Shown: positions 24,166 to 31,421 of the stretch, in pieces
Position numbering within the stretch: position 1 is the stretch's first letter
Layout: every line of letters starts with the position of its first letter
NCBI GenBank assembly: GCA_030619925.1
Contig: JAUXAL010000040.1
Span: 1 to 37,262 of the forward strand
DNA: 37,262 bases
Direction: 5' to 3'
Source of the DNA: Phycisphaerae bacterium
GTDB lineage: Bacteria; Planctomycetota; Phycisphaerae; Sedimentisphaerales; Anaerobacaceae
Position numbers and translations under genes: made by a program
Notes under the pieces: model-generated
What the model was told of the DNA's origin: nothing
Databases searched by the model: none
What the model saw: the letters and a program-made list of their open reading frames with translations, nothing else

Positions 24166-24705
24166 TCACGCAACTTGTCCGGCCAGCTGACGAATCTTCT
24201 CAAGGCTCTCGGCGAATTGTACCTGGGCCCTATCCAGATAGGTATTGACCTCGTCGATATACCCGTCGACCGAGGCTGACCAGACGCGGTTGAGATACCG
24301 TTCGGCCGCTGCAAAATTGCTCATCACGTCGGCGTACGCGCTTAGCCCGTGTACATGGGCGATGCTCTGGCGGGCCTCGACGAAGGTCGTCAGGTCCTCA
24401 GCAAAGAGTTCGTCGATGCGGTGGCGCACGTCGTACGTGTTGATGGATTGTTTCTCCGAATTGAGCCGGGTCATATTCTCGACAATGCGGCTGAGGCTGG
24501 CTTCAACAGACTGGATGTTTGAAGCCAGTTTTCCTTCGGCCCGGCTTTCCTTCCGTTCACCGGAGCGGACCAGCGCAATACCCACGGCACCGGCAAGCAG
24601 CGCAGCTATGTAATAGCCCCATGGCACCTTCTGTTGGTCTACTGTTGCTGCCAGAGCACCGGCGAGGAAGCCAATGGTTATCAGTAAATATCCGAGTTTT
24701 CTCAT
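24166..24705 (-). CDS. Small membrane protein with helical C-terminal domain
   Basis: A 179-residue protein of unknown function. Two N-terminal membrane segments (LGYLLITIGFLAGALAA and YYIAALLAGAVGIALV) are followed by a hydrophilic, helix-forming region (about 55-179) rich in Glu/Gln/Ser heptads, with ASNIQSVEASLSRIVENMTRL as a likely coiled coil. It starts 12 bp after the stop of the second OPT gene on the same strand, so the two are almost certainly co-transcribed. A weak Shine-Dalgarno (AAGAGAC) lies about 6 nt before ATG 24705. A partner or accessory role for the transporter is inference only. Confidence 0.75.
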   Translation of the reverse strand: MRKLGYLLITIGFLAGALAATVDQQKVPWGYYIAALLAGAVGIALVRSGERKESRAEGKLASNIQSVEASLSRIVENMTRLNSEKQSINTYDVRHRIDELFAEDLTTFVEARQSIAHVHGLSAYADVMSNFAAAERYLNRVWSASVDGYIDEVNTYLDRAQVQFAESLEKIRQLAGQVA

Positions 24706-24717
24706 AAGCGTCTCTTC

Positions 24718-26466
24718 TTATTTGCCCATCGCACCGGCGATAACGTAATATAAAGCGAAGCCGACCCCGACCAGCGCTTCACCGACGATGAAGCCGGCGG
24801 CAACGGGAATCCCCACCTCTTCGCTGAATTGCAGACCCTTTTTCCAGTCTGTCAAAACCCGCAGCAGCGTTCCGATGCTGTAGGTCAGTACGATACTGAA
24901 CGGCAGATAGAAGCCCAGGCCGACAAGAATACCAAGGCCGCCGATTCCGCTTGCGCTGAGCAAGGCGCCGAGGCCGGCACCGGCTATATATTTGTGCACG
25001 GGAACCTCTCCTCCGAGGATACCCTGTATCATACTGGCCAGTGCCTGACCCTGGGGTGCCGAAAGCCGTTCGCTGCCCAATTCATAGGCCCTATGGAGAA
25101 TAAAGATCAGGGGCATAATTACGATGGGCCCCAGCCAGGTGGCGAGAAACTGCCCTATTTGCTGCTTCCTCGGCGAAGCCCCCACCAGGTAGCCGGTCTT
25201 AAGGTCGAGCATAAGGTCTGTTGCCTGGGCCATTGCCACACATGCAGCCGCCCCGACCATAATCGACGAGACAATCGCTGCGGTGTCGCCGAGCCCTTTG
25301 CTTATGACGATGAGCATAGTAACTGCAATAAGGGTCATTCCGCTCAGCGGCGACCAGTTTGTCCGGCCGATACATTCAGAGAGAATCACGCCTGCAACCC
25401 AAATCCAGATGGTGCCGAGCAGGGCCATCAGTCCTCCTCGAAGGATGCCCATCTCCTTTACAGAGGCAATGGAAATGACGAAAAGCAGGATTGTCGCACC
25501 GGCGATACCGATATAAAGCAGGCGAATCGGCATTTCGTCTTTTGAGAGCGATGTCTTCATTTTCGCCGCGTTTTGCATGCTGCCAACGGCACTGACGATA
25601 AGCGGCAGCGCCAGGACGATGCCGGCCAGAGCTCCGCCGATGAGCATACCAATACCGACCGGCCTGAATAAGTTCAATCTCATATATTCGGGCATTGTCT
25701 GCTCAAGGCTTACAAGTGTCTCGGACGCGGGCAATAGGTCATAGCCCGCCATGACCGGGCCCAAAATCCAGTAGCAGACGAAACCGCCGATGACGAAGTA
25801 GAAACCTCCTTTTCCCGCGATGAAGCCGACACCGATTGTCATCAGAGACACATACCAGATACCGTTCATGTGTTCAGGCATTCCGATATATTTGCCCAGA
25901 TTCCAGTACTCGAACCCAACAAGCTGGCTTACAAAGTAAATGACGCCGCTCAAAGCCATCCCCGAGAGCAGGAGCAAGGCTTTGCGGACACCTGCGCCGG
26001 GAGATTTTAGAATCGTGGCAACGGCGACGCCGCCGGGATAGGTAAGCCGTTCGAAGTCAATCATCTGTTTGCGAAGCGGGATAATAAAGGCGATACCCAA
26101 AATTCCGCCGGCAATGCAGGCGAAGACCAACAGAATGGGGTTGAATTCTGTTTCTCCCAGAATAAAAAGGGCCGGGACAGAAAACATCATCCCTGCCGAA
26201 GCACCGTTGACGGCGCTGGCGATAGTCTGGTTGATGTTGTTCTCGACAATGCTGCTTCGGCCCATCAGGCCCCGCAAAATGCCGAATCCCAGAATGGCAG
26301 CCAGCTCTGAGCCTTCAATGGAAAAACCGAGTATCAAGCTGGCGTAACCGATGCTAAGGGCAATGAGAACCCCCAGTCCGTAGCCTACGAGCACCGCGGT
26401 CAGCGTGAGCTCCGGATAAGGTCCGGTGCGGATGATCCTTCTTTCGCGGGCTTTTGCCTTTGTCAC
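24718..26466 (-). CDS. OPT-family oligopeptide transporter (second copy)
   Basis: A 582-residue OPT-superfamily membrane protein. SIVENNINQTIASAVNGASAGMMF and CVAMAQATDLMLDLKTGYLVGASPRKQQIGQF are the matching conserved blocks of the first OPT protein (IVQTAASAG.., LKAGYIVKATPWKQQ), but overall the two are clearly divergent, so they are not a recent duplication. A GTG start at 26466 is preferred, with AAGGAG 8 nt upstream; the TTG at 26472 would be too close to it. Its C-terminus has VGIPVAAGFIVGEALVGV, the usual OPT end. It is followed directly by the small membrane protein gene. Confidence 0.92.
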   Translation of the reverse strand: MTKAKARERRIIRTGPYPELTLTAVLVGYGLGVLIALSIGYASLILGFSIEGSELAAILGFGILRGLMGRSSIVENNINQTIASAVNGASAGMMFSVPALFILGETEFNPILLVFACIAGGILGIAFIIPLRKQMIDFERLTYPGGVAVATILKSPGAGVRKALLLLSGMALSGVIYFVSQLVGFEYWNLGKYIGMPEHMNGIWYVSLMTIGVGFIAGKGGFYFVIGGFVCYWILGPVMAGYDLLPASETLVSLEQTMPEYMRLNLFRPVGIGMLIGGALAGIVLALPLIVSAVGSMQNAAKMKTSLSKDEMPIRLLYIGIAGATILLFVISIASVKEMGILRGGLMALLGTIWIWVAGVILSECIGRTNWSPLSGMTLIAVTMLIVISKGLGDTAAIVSSIMVGAAACVAMAQATDLMLDLKTGYLVGASPRKQQIGQFLATWLGPIVIMPLIFILHRAYELGSERLSAPQGQALASMIQGILGGEVPVHKYIAGAGLGALLSASGIGGLGILVGLGFYLPFSIVLTYSIGTLLRVLTDWKKGLQFSEEVGIPVAAGFIVGEALVGVGFALYYVIAGAMGK

Positions 26467-26562
26467 TATCAACTCTCCTTAGTAGCTGCGCAAAACTTTA
26501 CTGCACAGAGACCGATAGCGTTTGGTCTTTCTTCGGCGCTACCTGCCGTCCCTACAGCAAAT

Positions 26563-26650
26563 CGGAGAGGGCGGGATTCGAACCCGCGGTAGGGACAAGC
26601 CCTACACAGCCTTTCCAAGGCTGCTCGATAAGCCACTCCGACACCTCTCC
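26563..26650 (-). tRNA. tRNA-Ser (GGA)
   Basis: The minus strand folds as a type II tRNA of about 88 nt: acceptor GGAGAGG/CCTCTCC, anticodon loop TTGGAAA (GGA), a long variable arm (TAGGGCTTGTCCCTA) and a T-loop GGTTCGAATCC. CCA is not encoded. Confidence 0.95.
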
Positions 26651-26689
26651 TATTCAATTTACAATTTATTATTTACTATTTACTATTGC
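26651..26689. repeat. Period-7 A/T array
   Basis: CAATTTA CAATTTA-like and ATTTACT ATTTACT ATTGCTA heptads lie immediately before the tRNA-Ser 5' end. Confidence 0.55.
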
Positions 26690-26795
26690 TATATAGTTCG
26701 GCTTTGTGAGCATTATAGCAGCAGAAAAAGGGGGCTGCAATTGCAATCCGCCGCAGGGACGGGGGTTTGTCGGAGGGAGATTTTTTCAGAAAAAA

Positions 26796-26984
26796 ATGAA
26801 CCGCGCGGCAGAAAAGACAGACTATCATATAGATGTAAAATTGGCTCAAGACGTTGCAATGTTTTTTGCTCTCATCATAGCCAAAATAATACCTGACATA
26901 ATGGATTTATGTATCTGGTGGTTTGTAGGATTATTGATAATATGTGCAATAAAACCATGTTACGTGTTTTTTATTAAGGAATAG
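26796..26984 (+). CDS. Possible small membrane protein
   Basis: A 62-residue frame from ATG 26796: MNRAAEKTDYHIDVKLAQ followed by two hydrophobic stretches (VAMFFALIIAKIIPDIMDL and IWWFVGLLIICAIKPCYVFF). GGAGGGAG lies about 17 nt upstream, which is too far to be a normal Shine-Dalgarno. The hydrophobicity pattern is convincing for a membrane peptide but I recognise no family. It could be non-coding. Confidence 0.35.
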   Translation: MNRAAEKTDYHIDVKLAQDVAMFFALIIAKIIPDIMDLCIWWFVGLLIICAIKPCYVFFIKE

Positions 26985-27113
26985 TATTTTTTCTTCTGGC
27001 TTTAGTTTATGTTTCAGAGCGTATAAAATACCTGACAACTCAATCCAGCGAACCCTGACTTGCCAACGTTTGCCAGAGTCGCTGATTTGGGATGTTAGCT
27101 GAGAAGGAATGTG

Positions 27114-27131
27114 TTCCCGCGTGCGCGGGAA
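27114..27131. repeat. Small palindromic repeat TTCCCGCG-TG-CGCGGGAA
   Basis: A perfect 8-bp inverted repeat with a 2-nt loop, followed by TGACAA. It resembles the widespread GGGAATGACA-type repeats (e.g. the ATTCCC-N8-GGGAAT element of Neisseria). Read in frame upstream of the next gene it gives CVPACAGMT, a string typical of translated repeats. Confidence 0.65.
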
Positions 27132-27172
27132 TGACAATTTTGGATGTTAATCGTCTAAGGAAAGGAGAAACT

Positions 27173-27730
27173 ATGAAAGTAATTCGACAAATTGGCTCGT
27201 TGGCGTTTGTGATTGGTCTGTTCGTTTGCATTTTTGCAGGCGTGCCGTGGCACGTGGTCGTTGCCGATGACCCGGTCGTGCCATGGTGGCTGCGGATAAC
27301 GATTTTCTGCCTTTTAGGCGGTTTCCTTGTGGTTCTGGTAACACTGGCCTTGGAACAATTGAAAATCAAGCCATCAGTTGAGGTGCCACCGGCTGCAGAG
27401 ACCGACCGCAGTGTCTTGCTGCTCAACTCCGACACAGTACCCGGCCGAGAGACGCGTGAGATTCTCGGTCTCGTCCAGGGCCATACGGTATTTGCTATCT
27501 GGCTGGGCAAAGACCTGTCGGCCATAGTCAGACTGATTCTTGGCGGTGAGCTGACTGAATACACAGAGATGATGGGAAGGGCTCGGACAGTAGCTACTAA
27601 CAGGATGATGGCGCAGGCGGCACAGATGGGAGCCGATGCAATAATCAATGCCCGCTATATGACAACGAGTGTTGTTGGAAGTGCCGCCGAACTTTTAGTT
27701 TACGGCACGGCTGTCAAGCTCGGCGGATAG
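27173..27730 (+). CDS. YbjQ-type (heavy-metal-binding domain) protein with N-terminal membrane domain
   Basis: A 185-residue protein. Two membrane segments (IGSLAFVIGLFVCIFAGV and ITIFCLLGGFLVVLVTL) precede a C-terminal YbjQ/UPF0145 domain: NSDTVPGRETREILGLVQGH, IVRLILGGELTEYTEMMGRARTVATNRMM, AQMGADAIINARYMTT and ELLVYGTAVKL. YbjQ proteins form pentamers and are often annotated as heavy-metal binding, but the role is unproven. The membrane fusion is less common than the free domain. The start at 27173 follows AAGGAAAGGAGAAACT; a longer frame starts inside the palindromic repeat and is rejected. It is convergent with tadA. Confidence 0.88.
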   Translation: MKVIRQIGSLAFVIGLFVCIFAGVPWHVVVADDPVVPWWLRITIFCLLGGFLVVLVTLALEQLKIKPSVEVPPAAETDRSVLLLNSDTVPGRETREILGLVQGHTVFAIWLGKDLSAIVRLILGGELTEYTEMMGRARTVATNRMMAQAAQMGADAIINARYMTTSVVGSAAELLVYGTAVKLGG

Positions 27731-27737
27731 GGCGCTG

Positions 27738-28217
27738 TTATTGATTGTTCTTGTTCTCTTGGCGTCGCCGGCCAAAGAATTCCTGTAGCTGCTGGCGGCA
27801 TTGCTCTTCCAGAACGCCGCTTGTAACTTCGAGCTTATGGTTGAGTCTTTCATCTTGTACAATGTTGTAAAGACTTTTGCAAGCACCTGTCTTTGGGTCA
27901 TCACATCCATAGACTAACCTGTCCAATCTACCCAACACCAGCGCCCCTGCACACATTGGGCACGGCTCCAACGTAACGTACATCGTACAGCCGTTCAAGT
28001 GCCAGTTTTCCATAAATGCCGCCGCCTGCGTCAAAGCGATTATTTCAGCGTGTGCGGTAGGGTCCTGAAGCTGCTGCCTTTGGTTGTACGCTTTGCCGAT
28101 TATTTGCTCTTGATAAACAATGACCGCCCCTATGGGAACATCACCATTTTCCTCCGCAATCTGCGCCTGCTCGATGGCAAGTCTCATTAACTGTTCGTTT
28201 TCTTTGCTGCTACTCAT
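27738..28217 (-). CDS. tadA: tRNA(adenine-34) deaminase
   Basis: Converts A34 to inosine in tRNA-Arg(ACG). The 159-residue length is typical. Zinc ligands and catalytic Glu are clear: TAHAEI (His56, Glu58) and LEPCPMCAGA (Cys86, Cys89), after GDVPIGAVIVYQ. KTGACKSLYNIVQDERLNHKLEV matches the bacterial TadA C-terminal half. The start is put at ATG 28217 (MSSSKENEQLM); an upstream in-frame ATG at 28262 would add hydrophobic residues encoded by a period-7 repeat. The Shine-Dalgarno is weak (GAGCG). It ends only 8 bp from the convergent YbjQ gene. Confidence 0.94.
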   Translation of the reverse strand: MSSSKENEQLMRLAIEQAQIAEENGDVPIGAVIVYQEQIIGKAYNQRQQLQDPTAHAEIIALTQAAAFMENWHLNGCTMYVTLEPCPMCAGALVLGRLDRLVYGCDDPKTGACKSLYNIVQDERLNHKLEVTSGVLEEQCRQQLQEFFGRRRQENKNNQ

Positions 28218-28252
28218 CGCTCGAGGGCGAAACAGAAAAAATAGAAAATAGT

Positions 28253-28276
28253 CAATAATCAATAATCAATAAAAAA
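28253..28276. repeat. Period-7 CAATAAT array
   Basis: CAATAAT CAATAAT CAATAAA lies between tadA and the tRNA-Glu 3' end. Confidence 0.6.
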
Positions 28277-28349
28277 TACCCCCAAGGGGAGTCGAACCCC
28301 TGTCTCCAGGATGAGAACCTGATATCCTAAGCCACTAGACGATGGGGGC
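28277..28349 (-). tRNA. tRNA-Glu (CTC)
   Basis: A 73-nt cloverleaf on the minus strand: acceptor GCCCCCA/TGGGGGT (one G-T), D-arm CGTCTAGTGGCTTAGGATA typical of tRNA-Glu, anticodon loop TTCTCAT (CTC), T-arm AGGGGTTCGACTCCCCT. No encoded CCA. Confidence 0.95.
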
Positions 28350-28356
28350 GAAAGAA

Positions 28357-28390
28357 CTTAAAACTAAAAGCTCAAAATTGAAAACTATCA
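28357..28390. repeat. Period-7 array between two tRNA genes
   Basis: CTTAAAA CTAAAAG CTCAAAA TTGAAAA CTA: seven-base periodicity with drifting sequence, filling the spacer between tRNA-Glu and tRNA-Met. Confidence 0.6.
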
Positions 28391-28392
28391 AT

Positions 28393-28466
28393 AGCGGCGG
28401 TTGGATTCGAACCAACGACCCTGGGCTTATGAATCCCATGCTCTAACCAACTGAGCTACGCCGCCA
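28393..28466 (-). tRNA. tRNA-Met (CAT), elongator type
   Basis: A 74-nt cloverleaf: acceptor GGCGGCG/CGCCGCT (G1-T72 wobble), D-arm GCTCAGTTGGTTAGAGC, anticodon loop TTCATAA (CAT), T-arm GTTGGTTCGAATCCAAC. The C1-A72 feature of initiators is absent. The last anticodon-stem pair is A31-G39, a mismatch. A CAT anticodon could also be the lysidine-modified tRNA-Ile; Met is favoured by overall similarity. Confidence 0.88.
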
Positions 28467-28615
28467 AAACACTGGTAATTTACGCAAATTTTCTCCGCAT
28501 TGCAAGGAAATTCGCGCAATTTGAAAATCTCTGCTCGACACCGAAGTCGCCGGGGGCGCCCCTGGGCGGGGTTTGCTTACGCCGGCTCTGATTATGCAGA
28601 TTATCCGCAGGAGTC

Positions 28616-28643
28616 AATTTTTCAATTTTTAATTTTTAATTTA
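28616..28643. repeat. Period-7 AATTTTT array upstream of cobO
   Basis: ATTTTTC AATTTTT AATTTTT AATTTA ends 26 nt before the cobO start codon. Confidence 0.6.
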
Positions 28644-28668
28644 TCCCTCGTTCTTTTAATATACCGCT

Positions 28669-29211
28669 ATGTTGGAAAAAGGGCTTGTCCAGATTTATAC
28701 CGGAGACGGCAAAGGCAAAACCACCGCTGCGTTTGGCTTGGGCTTGCGTGCCGCCGGCCAGGGAAACAAGGTCCTGATTTATCAATTTTTGAAGCCGCCG
28801 TCTCTTGATATTGGTGAGCGTTTCGCACTGCAATTGGGCGCTGTCAGGGTCAGGGTCGAAGCGCTTGATACGCCCTGGGATATGCCTAAATCCTTGGAAG
28901 ACGAAAAAGCCGTCACCAAGATGCAGGCTGCAATCAGCGAAGCCCTTGAGAGAATCGCCCAAACCGCAGAGAAAAGATTTTACGATGTGCTGATACTCGA
29001 TGAGATTGTATTTTGCCTTTCAAAAGGCCTGGCCAAGTTGGAAGATGTCAAAAATATCATCGACAGAAGAGACCCTGCTGTCGAAATTGTCCTGACCGGC
29101 CGAGGTGCAACCGAAGAATTGATAGAGCTGGCTGATTTGGTGACGGAAATGAAAAGTATCAAGCATCCGTTTGATAAAGGTCTGCCCGCCAGACGAGGCA
29201 TTGAATATTAG
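28669..29211 (+). CDS. cobO: Cob(I)alamin adenosyltransferase (CobO/BtuR type)
   Basis: Transfers the adenosyl group of ATP to cob(I)alamin or corrinoid precursors. A 180-residue RecA-like P-loop protein: IYTGDGKGKTTAAFGLGLRAAG is the Walker A and CobO signature (GDGKGKTT, residues 12-19); YDVLILDEIVFCLSKGL is the Walker B region; VLTGRGATEELIELADLVTEM is the usual C-terminal block ending in HPFDKGLPARRGIEY. No Shine-Dalgarno is seen before ATG 28669. No cobalamin riboswitch was recognised upstream and no other B12 genes lie nearby. It precedes ispD in the same direction, but the composite hairpin element between them may separate transcription. Confidence 0.94.
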   Translation: MLEKGLVQIYTGDGKGKTTAAFGLGLRAAGQGNKVLIYQFLKPPSLDIGERFALQLGAVRVRVEALDTPWDMPKSLEDEKAVTKMQAAISEALERIAQTAEKRFYDVLILDEIVFCLSKGLAKLEDVKNIIDRRDPAVEIVLTGRGATEELIELADLVTEMKSIKHPFDKGLPARRGIEY

Positions 29212-29336
29212 CCACAAAGCCACGAAGGCACGAAGAAAGAAAGATACCACACATGTAAATGTGTGGAGGAGAAAAAAGAAAGAGACCCCACACTTACGTG
29301 TGGGGAATATATCTTGGTGTCTTTGTGTCTTGGTGG
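29212..29336. repeat. Mirror-image composite element: period-8 arms around two hairpins
   Basis: Left arm 29212-29235 (three units of type CCACNAAG) and right arm 29313-29336 are imperfect inverted copies (19 of 24 positions match; mismatches fall every fourth or eighth base). Between them lie two perfect hairpins: CCACACAT-GTAA-ATGTGTGG (29247-29266) and CCCCACAC-TTAC-GTGTGGGG (29286-29305). The loops are reverse complements of each other (GTAA/TTAC). Confidence 0.85.
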
Positions 29337-29358
29337 TAAAACAACAGGAGTTCTCGCT

Positions 29359-30099
29359 ATGAGTCAGAGTGTTGCTGCAATTATTTGTGCCGCTGGGGCC
29401 AGCAGCCGGTTCGGCGGGAAAAGAAAGAAGGCATTCGTTAATGTGGCCGGCCGCGCGGTCTTTCTGCGAAGCGTCGAGCTTTTCGACAACCGCGACGACG
29501 TAAAACAGGTATTGTTGGGCATTGCGCCCGAGGACGAGGAGCTGGTGAACGTCAAATGGGGGCCTAACCTGAAGTTTTTTGGCGTAAAAATCTTTTTCGG
29601 TGGCCATGCGCGTTTTGACACCGTCAGTAAAGGCCTCGAACTGGTCAAAGATGGTATCGACCTTATTGCCGTCCACGACGCCTCCCGATGCTGTGTAACA
29701 GCGGAATTGATTGACAAGGTGGTTGCCGCCGCTGCCAAGAGCGGTGCAGCCATGCCGGCCTGCCCGGTTGCGGCAACCATAAAACAGGTGAAGGATAATA
29801 TAATAATCAGAACAGTTGACAGAGCAGGTCTCTACGAGGCTCAGACCCCGCAGGTCTTCGAAGCCTCGCTGCTCAGGAAGGCATACGAAAACCTCAAGAA
29901 TCTGGACCAAAGCAAAATCAGCGATGATTCCCAGCTCATCGAAGCGTTGGGTCATAAAGTATCAATTGTGGAAGCAGACTCTTCGAATATAAAAATTACC
30001 CGACAAAGTGACATTGCAGTTGCAGAAGCCATTCTCAAGTCCCGGCCAAAGCCCAGGCCGGAAGGCCCCACAGGGCCTTACGTTGAGGCCCAATGGTAA
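29359..30099 (+). CDS. ispD: 2-C-methyl-D-erythritol 4-phosphate cytidylyltransferase
   Basis: Third step of the non-mevalonate isoprenoid pathway: CTP + MEP to CDP-methylerythritol. AAGASSRFGGKRKKAF is the nucleotide-binding loop, IAVHDASRCCVTAELID the metal/ribose segment, YEAQTPQVFEASLL and ISDDSQLIEALGHKVSIVEADSSNIKITRQSDI the C-terminal family blocks. 246 residues against about 230 usual; the surplus is a C-terminal tail (KPRPEGPTGPYVEAQW) whose DNA contains a perfect hairpin. Start at ATG 29359 follows CAGGAG by 8 nt; the longer frame from 29263 runs through the hairpin element and is rejected. The usual ispF partner is not adjacent. Confidence 0.95.
   Translation: MSQSVAAIICAAGASSRFGGKRKKAFVNVAGRAVFLRSVELFDNRDDVKQVLLGIAPEDEELVNVKWGPNLKFFGVKIFFGGHARFDTVSKGLELVKDGIDLIAVHDASRCCVTAELIDKVVAAAAKSGAAMPACPVAATIKQVKDNIIIRTVDRAGLYEAQTPQVFEASLLRKAYENLKNLDQSKISDDSQLIEALGHKVSIVEADSSNIKITRQSDIAVAEAILKSRPKPRPEGPTGPYVEAQW
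30062..30079. repeat. Hairpin in the last codons of ispD
   Basis: AAGGCCC-CACA-GGGCCTT, a perfect 7-bp stem, is followed by another GAGGCCC. It encodes EGPTGPY in the ispD tail, beyond the conserved domain. No T-run follows. Confidence 0.6.
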
Positions 30100-30152
30100 T
30101 TTCTCAAATAATCGCACCTGACTCAAAGAAATTGTGGAAGAACTTAAAAGGC

Positions 30153-31112
30153 TTAGGGCACTACGCTCATTACCTTTGAGAAGTTTACGAAGATGTAATA
30201 AATCATCAAAAGACAAACGAGGCAGTAGATCAGGCGTGGCAGCCAGCGTGCAAACTCGTTGAACCAGAACTCGGCGGCTTCGGCGTTGTCGTCGGCAAGG
30301 CGTTTTGTAACATCGTCGAGCTTGCCGGTTTCTTCGCCAACCCGCCAAATTTCCAGAAAATCCGCCGGTAGTTTCGATGGAAATCCGTCGGAGACGGACC
30401 TGCCGGCCTTTGCACTTGCGGCAGCGGGTTTGACCAGGTCGGTTACAACGGCATTGGCGGCGGCCGAGGTCGCCCTTTCGGCGCAATCGGTAATGGGAAC
30501 GCCGGCCTTTGTGAGCATGTGGAACACCCAGCAGTAACGGCTGAGGGCGAGCTTGTAAACAGCGCGGCCCAGGAGCGGTATTCTTAGCGTCAGGCGGTCG
30601 AGCAGTCTGCGAAAGAGGCCGGTCTTCGGTGTCATACGGAGAATAATAAAGATTATCGCCGCTGGTATGTAAAACAGTAAAAGGATTGTTACTGCGGAGA
30701 TAAGATAGGGTCCTATTTGCCAGTCGCCCAGGACAAAACCCGGAAACGGGGCGATAAACGCGGTCGCATGAATTAGAAGAATGGGCAGAAACATTCCTGA
30801 GAGCATCTTTTTTCTGATACGGCCGGAGAATTCGTGCCATTGGGATAAGAGTTTGAATGATTCGGGCAGGCTGCCGGATGTTTCAGCAGCCTGGATGAGC
30901 ATTACGTCCAGCGGGTCAAATATGTTGGGGCTTTTGGTCATTGTCTCTGCCAGGGTATTGCCTTTCGAAACGGAGTCGGCCAGTCTAAGAAATGCCGCTC
31001 GCATGCGCGGGTTTAAGCCCGAGCTGAGGGTATTGAGTGAACGCAGTAGCGGTACGCCGGCATCGAGCATAATCGAAAGATTGTGATAGGCCAAAGCAAG
31101 ACTATTTGACAC
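30153..31112 (-). CDS. Type II secretion / type IV pilus inner-membrane protein (GspF/PilC family)
   Basis: A 319-residue polytopic platform protein. It holds two copies of the T2SSF domain: residues ~5-115 (LSIMLDAGVPLLRSLNTLSSG, LAETMTKSPNIFDPLDVMLIQAAETSGSLPESFKLL) and ~190-310 (HMLTKAGVPITDCAERATSAA, LPADFLEIWRVGEETGKLDDVTKRLA), separated by hydrophobic segments. The 'LxxGVPLxxALxxx...vGExsGxLdexLxxla' pattern is unmistakable. GTG 31112 is preferred as start, with AAGGA 7 nt upstream; the TTG at 31118 is too near it. No GspE, pilin or secretin gene lies in the window, so it is an orphan here. Length is a little short of the usual ~400, because the N-terminal cytosolic extension is missing. 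Confidence 0.9.
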   Translation of the reverse strand: MSNSLALAYHNLSIMLDAGVPLLRSLNTLSSGLNPRMRAAFLRLADSVSKGNTLAETMTKSPNIFDPLDVMLIQAAETSGSLPESFKLLSQWHEFSGRIRKKMLSGMFLPILLIHATAFIAPFPGFVLGDWQIGPYLISAVTILLLFYIPAAIIFIILRMTPKTGLFRRLLDRLTLRIPLLGRAVYKLALSRYCWVFHMLTKAGVPITDCAERATSAAANAVVTDLVKPAAASAKAGRSVSDGFPSKLPADFLEIWRVGEETGKLDDVTKRLADDNAEAAEFWFNEFARWLPRLIYCLVCLLMIYYIFVNFSKVMSVVP

Positions 31113-31421
31113 TGTCAATTCCTTTTAGATTATTTTGCAAAAGTCAGCTCCCGGCAAGGTGAAGGTCAGGTTTTGTAATCTTAAGAATAGCCGAATTAGC
31201 CGATAACAGCAAGGTGCATTTGTTTTGCGTTGAGTATTAGCGTTTAGCGGATCGCAGTGGCAAGGGATTTTTTGATTTATGATTTGCACTTTGTAGGTAG
31301 CCCGTAGCTTTTTCAGGCACAAGGTGCACAGAAATGATTATTGATTATTTGAGACTGACAGCGTATAGTAAATAACAAACAGGAAAGCTGACAGGCAGCA
31401 GAATCTAATTGGAGGTGCCGG
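31113..31421. other. Divergent spacer between the GspF-like gene and purD
   Basis: About 310 bp with no supportable gene. It includes TTGAGTATTAGCGTTTAGCG and a GATTATTGATTATTTGA period-7 run (31335-31351). No purine riboswitch core was recognised ahead of purD. Confidence 0.5.

Noticed and set aside
23460-24314. 284-codon minus-strand frame
   Set aside because: Antisense to the OPT gene end and running into the helical membrane protein gene in the wrong frame.
28467-28668. Cobalamin riboswitch before cobO
   Set aside because: No B12-box-like core was seen; the gap holds a period-7 array and no long conserved structure.
29020-29955. 311-codon minus-strand frame over cobO and ispD
   Set aside because: Both covered genes are unmistakable on the plus strand; the frame also crosses the hairpin element.
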